Of a stretch of DNA of 8,080 bases, positions 1 through 5,622 are shown one piece after another. A model generated the notes under the pieces. The model worked only from the letters and a program-made list of their open reading frames with translations. It was not told the origin of the DNA and did not search any database. The stretch comes from Elusimicrobiales bacterium (GTDB lineage: Bacteria; Elusimicrobiota; Elusimicrobia; Elusimicrobiales; Elusimicrobiaceae). Location: positions 1-8,080 of the forward strand of contig JAUNWB010000052.1 of the NCBI GenBank assembly GCA_030540535.1, read 5' to 3'. Both the position numbers and the translations under genes were made by a program. The number at the start of each line of letters is the position of its first letter. Position 1 is the first letter of the stretch.

Positions 1-1
1 T

Positions 2-64
2 CAAAGCGCGCGGGAACTGGCCGCGTCCCGATACCAAACCCCGGCCTGGACGGGAAAATTTTGA
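2..64 (+). CDS. Possible C-terminal end of an upstream gene (partial)
   Basis: From base 2 a reading frame is open for 20 codons. It ends in a TGA at 62-64 that overlaps the ATG of the next gene (TGATG), with a C-terminus reading TPAWTGKF. Such stop-start overlaps are usual in tight operons, and the rest of this operon is packed in the same way. However, the other two plus-strand frames are also open across these 60 bases, so the frame is chosen only from the overlap and is uncertain. No family can be recognised from so short a tail. Confidence 0.3.
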   Translation, partial: QSARELAASRYQTPAWTGKF

Positions 65-747
65 TGAAATTTTTAAAGTTCCTTTTTGCGCTGGTTTTAC
101 TTCCCACCTTGTTTTTTACGCTTGCGGAAACGGGGCGCATTTTGCTGGCTGTATTGGGGCATGTCGGGGCGGCCGTCAGTTTTATTACGGGCGCGCTTAT
201 TTACGCCGGGATTCATTACGGGTATTATAATTTTTCCCGCCCGTACGTGTTTATGCACGAAATGACGCACGCCCTGGCCGCGCTTTTGTGCGGGTGCCGG
301 ATTAAAGACGTGTCCGTAGGCGAAGAAAGCGGGTACGTAAAAATGGACCGCTGCAACGCGTTTGTGGTGCTGGCGCCGTATTTCGTGCCGGGATACGTGA
401 TTTTAACGGTGCTTGCGTACGTCATCGGCGATTTGTTTGTAGATTTAACGCCGTACCGCCAGGTTTTTTTATTTTTAACGGGTTTTTTTACCTCCTTCCA
501 CTTTATCCAAACGTTCAAAACGCTTTTCGAAGCCGACCAGCCCGATTTAAAACTGGCGGGCGGGAAAGTGTTTTCCGTTATTATGATTGTGCTTTGCAAC
601 TTAATTGTGCTGGCGCTTTTACTTAAAGGGCTGTTCCCGGAAACGGTGGCCCTCGGGGCGGCGGCCCGCCGCGTGTTTTGGGGGACCGTCAACGTGTGGC
701 GAATTTTAGTAAACTATATAATAGACCACATAGTAAACGCGGCGTAA
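64..747 (+). CDS. Polytopic membrane protein with HExxH motif, M50-like metallopeptidase candidate
   Basis: A 227-residue integral membrane protein. Hydrophobic stretches lie at about residues 4-20, 26-50, 97-121, 132-148 and 168-190. The sequence MHEMTHALAA (residues 64-73) contains HExxH at 65-69, the zinc-binding and catalytic motif of metallopeptidases. It sits at the edge of a hydrophobic segment, as in intramembrane M50 (site-2 protease type) enzymes. A later ADQPDLKLAGG stretch (157-167) offers Asp161 as a possible third zinc ligand, but the classical M50 NPDG/LDG motif is not visible. No PDZ domain is present. The ATG at 64 overlaps the TGA of a possible upstream frame. A TTG at 61 is in frame but less likely. 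No strong Shine-Dalgarno is visible (only GGGAAAA at 52-58), which suggests translational coupling. The next gene starts 3 bases after the stop. The protease role is inferred from the motif; the substrate is unknown. Confidence 0.72.
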   Translation: MKFLKFLFALVLLPTLFFTLAETGRILLAVLGHVGAAVSFITGALIYAGIHYGYYNFSRPYVFMHEMTHALAALLCGCRIKDVSVGEESGYVKMDRCNAFVVLAPYFVPGYVILTVLAYVIGDLFVDLTPYRQVFLFLTGFFTSFHFIQTFKTLFEADQPDLKLAGGKVFSVIMIVLCNLIVLALLLKGLFPETVALGAAARRVFWGTVNVWRILVNYIIDHIVNAA

Positions 748-750
748 ATT

Positions 751-3051
751 ATGGCAAAGAAAAATAAGAAAAAGAGAAGTTTCCTCTGGTGGGTGTGGCG
801 GTTTATCAAATCGTGCTTTTTTTTGACGCTTCGCACGGTGCTGTTTACCGTCATGCTGCTGCTTCTTATTTGCTCGGCCCTGTGGCTGGTGTTTCTAAAA
901 ACCTTCAACGCCCAGCATATCAGCGAACTCATTACGGACGAACTGCAAAAACGGCTGGACCGTCCCGTCGCCATTTCCTCGTTGGACCTTAAATTTATCA
1001 ATACGGTGGAACTGAAAGGTTTTACCGTGGTAGATACCGAGGGCGCGCCCGGCCAGGCGCTTTTGGCGGCGGACTCGGTAACGCTGCGTTTTAAGCTCCT
1101 GCCCCTTTTGGAACAAAAGCTGGTGATTGACGAAGTGTCCTTAAACGCGCCGCGCTTTAGCGTAGTGCGCGGGAAGGACGGAACGTATAACATCCCGCAG
1201 ATTAAAACCGCCAAGGAGCGGTCCGTTTACGTCAGCGAACTGACGGGGCGGACGTTTACCGTCAGCGTGGAAGACTGGACGCTTAAAGACGGCGTCATCA
1301 GCTATAAAGACCTTGCCTCCGGCGTGTCGCACGCCATCTACAAATTAAATTTGCATTTCGAACGGCTGCGTTTTGACGAGTTATCCCGCTTTACGGCCGA
1401 TATGGTGCTGCGCAATAAGTGGGACGGCAACATTTCCGACATGGAAATTAAAGGTTCCGGCCACGTGAACTTCGCGGGTTTTAACTGGAACGACTTTGCC
1501 GTCCGCAGTCTGCGCGCGCAGGTGTTTTTGTTCCAAAAGCCGCTTTCCGTACTGCTTGATTTGGATAACTTGCGCACACCGTACTTTAACGCGCGGATTT
1601 CCGTGCCGTCGTTTGAATCGAAAGATTTATCAATTTTTAAAACGGAAGGATTAAATTTTTCCGTTCCCAAGTCCGAAGTGACGGCCAAAGGGATGCTGGA
1701 TAAAAACTACCGTTTGGTGCGTTTGAACCAGGCGGGCGTATCGGCGGCCGATGTAAAACTGGACGCGCGCGGCACACTGGATTTTTCGTCCCCCGCGTAT
1801 ACGGCGGATTTAAAAATTTCGTCCAACTTCTTTAACCTGGAAGGTAAAAACCGGTATTACGCGCCCATCGGCAAATACAAACTGACGGGCCAGGCGTCCG
1901 TAGACGGGCAGGTAACGCGCACAGACGGCAAATACGCGCTTACGCTGTTTACCGCGCAAGTAAAAGACGCCTCCGGCGATATTTACGGTTTTAAAGCCTC
2001 CGGCGTAACGGGCGAGTTCCAGGCCAAAAAAGATTTTTCCGACCTGTACGCCGCCACCACCGCCGGGAAAGTGGTAGTGTCGGACTCCGTGTTCGACAAA
2101 CTGAATTTAAGCGCCAGCTGGCGCAAAGGCAATCTGTATGCGTATATTGCATCTACGGAATTGAACGGGATTCCGTTTAAGATGAGCCTGTCCGTAAACA
2201 ATTTAAAAAGCCCGCGCCGCCGTATCCGCACCGCCATTTATTTGAAACACCTGGACCCGATGGCTTTTATCGGCGTGGTGCGCGATTTTGTGGACGTAAT
2301 CGTCCCGCTTATTCCGCGCGGCGTGAAGTTCAAAGCCCCCGTAGAGGGGGACCTTGCCTGGCTGCGTAATTTTAGGGACCGCCTGCCCGGCTTTATGCCC
2401 AACTTTGCGGGCAGTTTGTCGGCCGATACGTTTTCCAGCCAGGTGCTTTCGGGCAACCGCTTTAACGCCGAGTTCGATTTTACGGGCCTGCGCGCCGGAA
2501 TGAAGAGCCTGACGGGCACGCTGGAAGCCCGGCTGGAAGGCGGCGTGATTCACCAAATGGAAAAACTGGCCGAAGAACAGCGCGCCTTAAACGTAACGTT
2601 CCAGCCGTTTATCATCATGCACCGCATGGAGCGGGCCGGAAGTTTTAAAGTGGGCCAGGTGCTTAAAGACGTGCCGTTTACCGAAATGGCCGCCTCCGGG
2701 CATTTTGCCAGCGGACGCATGCAGATTAACAACGCTTATGTGGTGGGCCCGACGATTTCGGCCGTTGTCAGCGGCTGGACTGACTGGGTGAGCGAAAATT
2801 TTGATATTATAATAGGGACGATGTTTTCCAACACGTCGCGCTCCGGCGCGCTGGCGGAGAACTTGACGGACGAGTCGGGGAACCCGGCGCTGTCGTTTAG
2901 GGTATCGTCTTCGATGTTAAAACCCAAACTCGAAATGCTGCGCGCCAAAAAAACGGGCGCAACCGTACGCGCCGCCCAAGATAAAGGGTTAGAAACGGAT
3001 TTTAAGACGGGACAGGAATTTATCCAAGGAGATTTTCATGCCAAGAAATAA
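751..3051 (+). CDS. AsmA-like envelope protein, N-terminally membrane-anchored
   Basis: A 766-residue protein with a very basic start (MAKKNKKKR), a single transmembrane segment at about residues 23-50, and a long, mostly beta-rich periplasmic part. Straight after the anchor comes an AsmA-type opening: a helix with ISELITDELQKRL, then RPVAISSLDLKF and ELKGFTV. This is the usual arrangement of the AsmA/DUF748 family, whose members form long grooves and are linked to phospholipid movement between inner and outer membrane. The C-terminal part (about residues 580-740) contains the repeated G-x-x-x-G-x-M-x-I and SGWTDWVSENFDI patterns common at the AsmA C-terminus. It ends in a Lys-rich charged tail. 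The ATG lies 3 bases after the previous stop with no clear Shine-Dalgarno, so coupling is likely. The last 14 bases overlap the pyrE-like gene. The family call is fairly sure; lipid transport is inferred from the family. Confidence 0.8.
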   Translation: MAKKNKKKRSFLWWVWRFIKSCFFLTLRTVLFTVMLLLLICSALWLVFLKTFNAQHISELITDELQKRLDRPVAISSLDLKFINTVELKGFTVVDTEGAPGQALLAADSVTLRFKLLPLLEQKLVIDEVSLNAPRFSVVRGKDGTYNIPQIKTAKERSVYVSELTGRTFTVSVEDWTLKDGVISYKDLASGVSHAIYKLNLHFERLRFDELSRFTADMVLRNKWDGNISDMEIKGSGHVNFAGFNWNDFAVRSLRAQVFLFQKPLSVLLDLDNLRTPYFNARISVPSFESKDLSIFKTEGLNFSVPKSEVTAKGMLDKNYRLVRLNQAGVSAADVKLDARGTLDFSSPAYTADLKISSNFFNLEGKNRYYAPIGKYKLTGQASVDGQVTRTDGKYALTLFTAQVKDASGDIYGFKASGVTGEFQAKKDFSDLYAATTAGKVVVSDSVFDKLNLSASWRKGNLYAYIASTELNGIPFKMSLSVNNLKSPRRRIRTAIYLKHLDPMAFIGVVRDFVDVIVPLIPRGVKFKAPVEGDLAWLRNFRDRLPGFMPNFAGSLSADTFSSQVLSGNRFNAEFDFTGLRAGMKSLTGTLEARLEGGVIHQMEKLAEEQRALNVTFQPFIIMHRMERAGSFKVGQVLKDVPFTEMAASGHFASGRMQINNAYVVGPTISAVVSGWTDWVSENFDIIIGTMFSNTSRSGALAENLTDESGNPALSFRVSSSMLKPKLEMLRAKKTGATVRAAQDKGLETDFKTGQEFIQGDFHAKK

Positions 3052-3616
3052 TATGGACGTGCTGTGCCTCCTGCAAGAACACGGGGCTATTTTGGAAGGA
3101 CATTTTGTGATGCCCTCGGGCTTTCACAGCCAGACGTATATCCAAACGTCTCTTCTTTTGCAGCATCCCCATCTGGCCCAGCGCATTGCGGGGGCGCTGT
3201 CGGATAAATTCACGAAAAAAGCCGATGTCGTGATGGCGCTTACCCCGTCGGACTCCGTGCTGGCGCAGGAAGTGGCCCGCGTGCGCGGCGTGCGCGCGAT
3301 TTTCGCCTCTAAAGACGACAACGGCCAGATGATTTTAAAACACAGCTTTAACATTAAAGAAGGCGAAAACGTCTTGATTGTGGACGATGTCGCCGTTTCC
3401 GGTCGCAAGATTAACAAAGCCATCGAACTCGTGGGCAAACTGGGCGGAAACGTGATCGGCGTAGGCGTGATTGTGGACCGCTCCATGGGATATTTGCCCT
3501 TAACCGTGCCGCTGCGCGCTCTCCTTTCGTACCCGATGCAGACGTTTACCGTCAAAGAATGCCCGCTCTGCGCGGCCAAAATTCCGTTCACGGAAGTGGA
3601 AGAATTAAACAGATAG
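3038..3616 (+). CDS. pyrE: Orotate phosphoribosyltransferase-like protein
   Basis: A 192-residue type I phosphoribosyltransferase that would join orotate and PRPP to give OMP in UMP synthesis. Family signs in order are HFVMPSGFHSQTYIQ (22-36, the OPRT hood), ASKDDNG (90-96, with Lys92 at the mobile catalytic loop), VLIVDDVAVSGRK (112-124, the PRPP-binding motif with both acidic residues), GVGVIVDRS (141-149), and a C-terminal CPLC (175-178) also seen in Thermus-type OPRTs. The length fits that subgroup. Two loops are unusual. The PAIGG-type pyrophosphate loop reads TPSDS (69-73), and the TTGGS part of the PRPP motif reads VSGRK. Substrate assignment is therefore less certain than the fold. 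The ATG at 3038 is preceded by AAGGAG (3026-3031) with 6-base spacing. This favours it over the in-frame ATG at 3053. The gene overlaps the preceding one by 14 bases. Confidence 0.78.
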   Translation: MPRNNMDVLCLLQEHGAILEGHFVMPSGFHSQTYIQTSLLLQHPHLAQRIAGALSDKFTKKADVVMALTPSDSVLAQEVARVRGVRAIFASKDDNGQMILKHSFNIKEGENVLIVDDVAVSGRKINKAIELVGKLGGNVIGVGVIVDRSMGYLPLTVPLRALLSYPMQTFTVKECPLCAAKIPFTEVEELNR

Positions 3617-3620
3617 ATTT

Positions 3621-4793
3621 ATGACGGAAATTAAATTAAAAGCAAAAGAAGAAAGACGTTTACAGGCGGGGCACTGGTGGGTGTTTTCCAACGAAATCGA
3701 CGGACTCGACACCTCCATTGAACCCGGAACCCTGGTGCGCGTGGTAAATCACGAAGGCAAACAGGTTGGCATTGGCTGCTTCAATCCGCACAGCTTAATC
3801 GCCGTGCGCCTTATTTTGAAAGGCGAGGGCGAACTGCCGGAAGATTTTGTGTTCGAAAATTTGGACGAGGCCTACACCCGCCGCAAAGAAATCGGCGTGC
3901 GCAAATACGGCCGCATGTGCTACGGCGAAGCCGACCATATGCCCGGCCTGGTGATTGACCGCTACGGCGACGTGCTTGTTATCGACGTGCTGACCGCGGG
4001 TATGGAAAAATTAAAACCCGAAATTACCAAAGCCGTCCAAAAAATCTTTAAGCCCAAAGGCATTTATTATAAAAATGACAGCGCGTTCCGCGCGCTCGAG
4101 GGGCTCACCAGCACGCCCGAAATCATCGGCGACGTGCCGGAAGAAGTGGAAATCGAAGAAAACGGCGTAAAATACCTGGTGCCCCTGCGCGGCGGCCAGA
4201 AAACCGGCTTTTATTTCGACCAGCGCGAAAACCGCGAATTTTTAAAACCCTACTTCAAAGAAAAACTGGTGCTGGATTTGTACTCTTACATCGGTTCTTT
4301 CGGCTTGACGGCCGCTTTGGCGGGCGCGAGCCAGGTGTGGGGCTGCGATTCCTCCGCCGCGGCGGTGGAGTATGCCAAGAAAAACGCGGAACTTAACGGC
4401 GTGTCCGACGTGGCCGTCTTCCACCGCGACGATGCGGAACGGTTGCTCTCCGCCATGAAAAAAGGCGAACTGCCCGACCAGCCCGATATCGTGCTGCTCG
4501 ACCCGCCCGCTTTTGTCAAAAGCCGCAAGGCTTTGCCGCAGGCCGTGGGGCTGTATGTAAAGCTCGTCAAAATGGCGCTTGAAGGTTTGAAATCCGGCGG
4601 TTATTTGGCGTTTTCCACCTGTTCGCACCATGTGTCGCGCGAACTGTTTGTGGACATTATCCGCCAGGGCGTCAGCAAAGCCGGGCGCGAAGCCGTGCTG
4701 GTGGAACTGCGCGGACAGGCCAAAGACCACCCGGTGTTGATTGGGATGCCGGAGACGGAGTATCTGCACTTTGCCCTGGTGCAGGTGAGATAG
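3621..4793 (+). CDS. rlmI: Class I SAM-dependent rRNA large-subunit methyltransferase, RlmI-like
   Basis: A 390-residue protein with the three-part layout of RlmI. The N-terminal PUA-type RNA-binding domain (about 1-70) includes GHWWVFSNEID. The middle domain (about 75-180) has HMPGLVIDRYGD. The C-terminal domain (about 185-390) is a Rossmann methyltransferase. Visible motifs are GGQKTGFYFDQRENR (191-205), the SAM-binding VLDLYSYIGSFG (217-228), an acidic residue after strand 2 (GCDSS, 241-245), DPPAF (294-298), and FSTCSHH (331-337). Cys334 of the last motif is a candidate nucleophile for 5-methylcytosine formation. In E. coli, RlmI methylates C1962 of 23S rRNA; the same target is inferred here. 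The start lies 4 bases after pyrE, with only a weak purine-rich stretch upstream. It is the last gene of the operon and is followed by a hairpin at 4825-4858. Confidence 0.88.
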   Translation: MTEIKLKAKEERRLQAGHWWVFSNEIDGLDTSIEPGTLVRVVNHEGKQVGIGCFNPHSLIAVRLILKGEGELPEDFVFENLDEAYTRRKEIGVRKYGRMCYGEADHMPGLVIDRYGDVLVIDVLTAGMEKLKPEITKAVQKIFKPKGIYYKNDSAFRALEGLTSTPEIIGDVPEEVEIEENGVKYLVPLRGGQKTGFYFDQRENREFLKPYFKEKLVLDLYSYIGSFGLTAALAGASQVWGCDSSAAAVEYAKKNAELNGVSDVAVFHRDDAERLLSAMKKGELPDQPDIVLLDPPAFVKSRKALPQAVGLYVKLVKMALEGLKSGGYLAFSTCSHHVSRELFVDIIRQGVSKAGREAVLVELRGQAKDHPVLIGMPETEYLHFALVQVR

Positions 4794-4824
4794 GGCACGG
4801 CTGTACGTATCATCTGTTTTGCGC

Positions 4825-4858
4825 ACAACGGATAAGAAAGAAATTTCTTATCCGTTGT
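4825..4858. terminator. Perfect 15-bp hairpin with GAAA tetraloop after rlmI
   Basis: Bases 4825-4839 (ACAACGGATAAGAAA) pair perfectly with 4844-4858, leaving the loop GAAA, a GNRA tetraloop. The hairpin starts 31 bases after the rlmI stop and is the obvious candidate for ending or stabilising the operon transcript. It is atypical for an intrinsic terminator: the stem is AT-rich near the loop, and the 3' side reads TTGCTTGT rather than a run of T. The minus strand has no T-run either. It may therefore be a 3'-end stabiliser or part of a larger element. Confidence 0.5.
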
Positions 4859-5100
4859 TGCTTGTACGGGCAACCATTTTCCACTTTTGGGCTTCTTTGC
4901 GCCGACTTGCCTCTCGGCGTACCTAGCAGTACTTCCTCGGGCAACTGGCAACGCAAATTTAGCGCAAATCTGAAAAATCAGCCGAAGCAATGCTATGTTA
5001 GTCTGTATATTCTAACTCGTCCGCGCAATACGGAGTATTTTTGAAAAATCATATAATCTTCTATTGTGTTATTCTGTTTCGCATGGCAGGGCGGCCCCTT
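4859..5100. other. Intergenic block of unknown function, no credible gene
   Basis: About 240 bases between the post-rlmI hairpin and the tRNA terminator. Short frames are open on both strands, but none has a ribosome binding site or recognisable protein features. Visible structure includes an 8-bp hairpin (4898-4905 with 4914-4921, one G-T pair, 8-base loop) and a GTAC/GTAC inverted pair (4919-4922 and 4929-4932). The two pairings share bases. A small CTGA/TCAG stem lies at 4970-4981. The words GGGCAAC at 4868-4874 and 4939-4945 recur at 5260-5266. It could be a dispersed repeat or a structured RNA; neither can be shown from one window. Confidence 0.4.
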
Positions 5101-5131
5101 ATAAAAAATCCCCGGGCAAAAAGCCCGGGGA
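5101..5131 (-). terminator. Intrinsic terminator of tRNA-Phe
   Basis: CCCCGGGC (5110-5117) pairs with GCCCGGGG (5123-5130) around a five-base loop, and T5109/A5131 adds a ninth pair. Read on the minus strand, the GC-rich stem is followed directly by a run of six T (complement of 5103-5108). It lies 22 bases downstream of the tRNA 3' end and fits a classical Rho-independent terminator for the tRNA transcript. Confidence 0.9.
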
Positions 5132-5153
5132 CTTAACAATATAAAAAACGAAA

Positions 5154-5225
5154 TGCCGAGGGACAGGATCGAACTGTCGACACCTGGTTTTTCAGACCAG
5201 TGCTCTACCACTGAGCTACCTCGGC
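5154..5225 (-). tRNA. tRNA-Phe (anticodon GAA)
   Basis: Read on the minus strand, the 72-base gene folds into a full cloverleaf. The acceptor stem GCCGAGG/CCTCGGC has 7 perfect pairs, followed by T8-A9. The D stem is GCTC/GAGC with loop AGTGGTA. The anticodon stem CTGGT/ACCAG has loop CTGAAAA, giving anticodon GAA for phenylalanine. The variable loop is GTGTC. The T stem GACAG/CTGTC has loop TTCGATC. The discriminator base is A. CCA is not encoded (TTT follows), so the tail must be added by CCA-adding enzyme. The gene stands alone, with its own promoter upstream and terminator downstream. Confidence 0.97.
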
Positions 5226-5236
5226 ATTACCTGTAT

Positions 5237-5265
5237 ATAATATCAAATTTATTTTGTGCGGGCAA
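5237..5265 (-). promoter_or_regulatory. Promoter for tRNA-Phe
   Basis: On the minus strand, TTGCCC (complement of 5260-5265) and TATTAT (complement of 5237-5242) are separated by 17 bases. This matches a sigma-70-type promoter, with 5 of 6 bases in the -10 box and 4 of 6 in the -35 box. Transcription would start around 5230, a few bases before the mature tRNA 5' end at 5225. Confidence 0.55.
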
Positions 5266-5276
5266 CAAAATTTTTT

Positions 5277-5315
5277 CGCGGAGGTTTTTCCCGCGGCAAA
5301 ACGCGGTATTTTTTA
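5277..5315 (+). promoter_or_regulatory. Three alternating GC blocks followed by a T-rich run
   Basis: CGCGG (5277-5281), CCGCG (5291-5295) and CGCGG (5302-5306) allow two mutually exclusive stems: first with second, or second with third. The second option is followed by TATTTTTTATT, so it looks like a short terminator. This resembles an attenuator, but the stems have only 5 pairs. The block lies upstream of the best promoter for the oxidoreductase operon, so it would matter only to a transcript starting further upstream (a TATAAT lies at 5236-5241). Confidence 0.2.
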
Positions 5316-5345
5316 TTGCGTACCCGCCCGCAAAAGACATATACT
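5316..5345 (+). promoter_or_regulatory. Candidate promoter of the 2-oxoacid oxidoreductase operon
   Basis: TTGCGT (5316-5321) and TATACT (5340-5345) are 18 bases apart. The -10 box matches the sigma-70 consensus at 5 of 6 positions; the -35 box is weaker (TTG conserved). The start of transcription would fall near 5352, giving a leader of about 40 bases before the ATG at 5394. Confidence 0.5.
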
Positions 5346-5353
5346 TTATGTAT

Positions 5354-5381
5354 GGGTTTACCGGTTTTTGTCCCCGGACCC
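5354..5381 (+). promoter_or_regulatory. 5' leader stem-loop just before the ribosome binding site
   Basis: GGGT (5354-5357) pairs with ACCC (5378-5381), and CCGG (5361-5364) pairs with CCGG (5374-5377). This gives an 8-bp stem with a three-base bulge (TTA) and a nine-base loop. It would sit at the extreme 5' end of the mRNA if transcription starts near 5352, and it ends 3 bases before AGGAG (5385-5389). It could protect the mRNA 5' end or affect initiation. No known riboswitch class is recognised. Confidence 0.4.
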
Positions 5382-5393
5382 GATAGGAGAATT

Positions 5394-5600
5394 ATGCCAA
5401 GAATTGAAGTGGACGCCAACAGATGCAAGGCTTGCTATTTGTGCGTCAGCGCCTGCCCGAAGAAATGCTTGGGCAAATCCAAAACCATCAGCAAAAAAGG
5501 ATACTTCCCCGCTGAAATGGAACACCCCGAAAACTGTATCGGCTGCACCATGTGCTACATGATGTGCCCCGATGTCGCCATCACGGTGATTAAAGAATAA
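5394..5600 (+). CDS. 2-oxoacid:ferredoxin oxidoreductase delta subunit, 2x[4Fe-4S] ferredoxin
   Basis: A 68-residue ferredoxin-type subunit that carries electrons from the catalytic subunits to external ferredoxin. Two complete cluster motifs are present: Cys11-x2-Cys14-x2-Cys17-x3-Cys21-Pro, and Cys48-x2-Cys51-x2-Cys54-x3-Cys58-Pro. This is the usual pattern for two 4Fe-4S clusters. An extra Cys25 lies just after the first motif. The ATG at 5394 is chosen because AGGAG (5385-5389) stands 4 bases upstream and because MPRIEVDANRC starts like other KorD/VorD-type subunits. The frame is open further upstream, but that stretch covers the promoter and leader. It is the first gene of a delta-alpha-beta-gamma operon, with 22 bases to the alpha gene. 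Confidence 0.9.
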   Translation: MPRIEVDANRCKACYLCVSACPKKCLGKSKTISKKGYFPAEMEHPENCIGCTMCYMMCPDVAITVIKE

Positions 5601-5622
5601 CGATTTTAAGGATTTTTATATT

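Noticed and set aside
4242..4826. 194-codon minus-strand open frame
   Set aside because: It is antisense to rlmI. Long antisense frames are expected from the GC bias at third codon positions here.
4601..4990. Minus-strand open frame of 129 codons reaching back into rlmI
   Set aside because: Most of it is antisense to the well-supported rlmI gene, and the rest lies in the hairpin and intergenic block. No start signal is visible.
4862..5044. 60-codon plus-strand open frame in the intergenic block
   Set aside because: No ribosome binding site, low-complexity composition rich in Ser/Pro/Asn, no recognisable domain, and it crosses predicted hairpins.
5051..5057. Perfect TATAAT at 5052-5057 as a plus-strand promoter
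   Set aside because: No -35 box lies at suitable spacing, and the only downstream plus-strand sequence before the oxidoreductase operon is the antisense side of the tRNA.
4993..5211. Minus-strand open frame of 72 codons
   Set aside because: It runs through the tRNA-Phe gene and its terminator, so it is not a protein gene.
5153..5386. Plus-strand open frame of 77 codons
   Set aside because: It overlaps the tRNA gene in antisense, the tRNA promoter and the leader of the oxidoreductase operon. No homology features are visible.
5256..5393. Upstream extension of the ferredoxin subunit frame (start at 5256)
   Set aside because: The extension would cover the promoter and leader hairpin. The ATG at 5394 has a good Shine-Dalgarno and gives the family's normal length.
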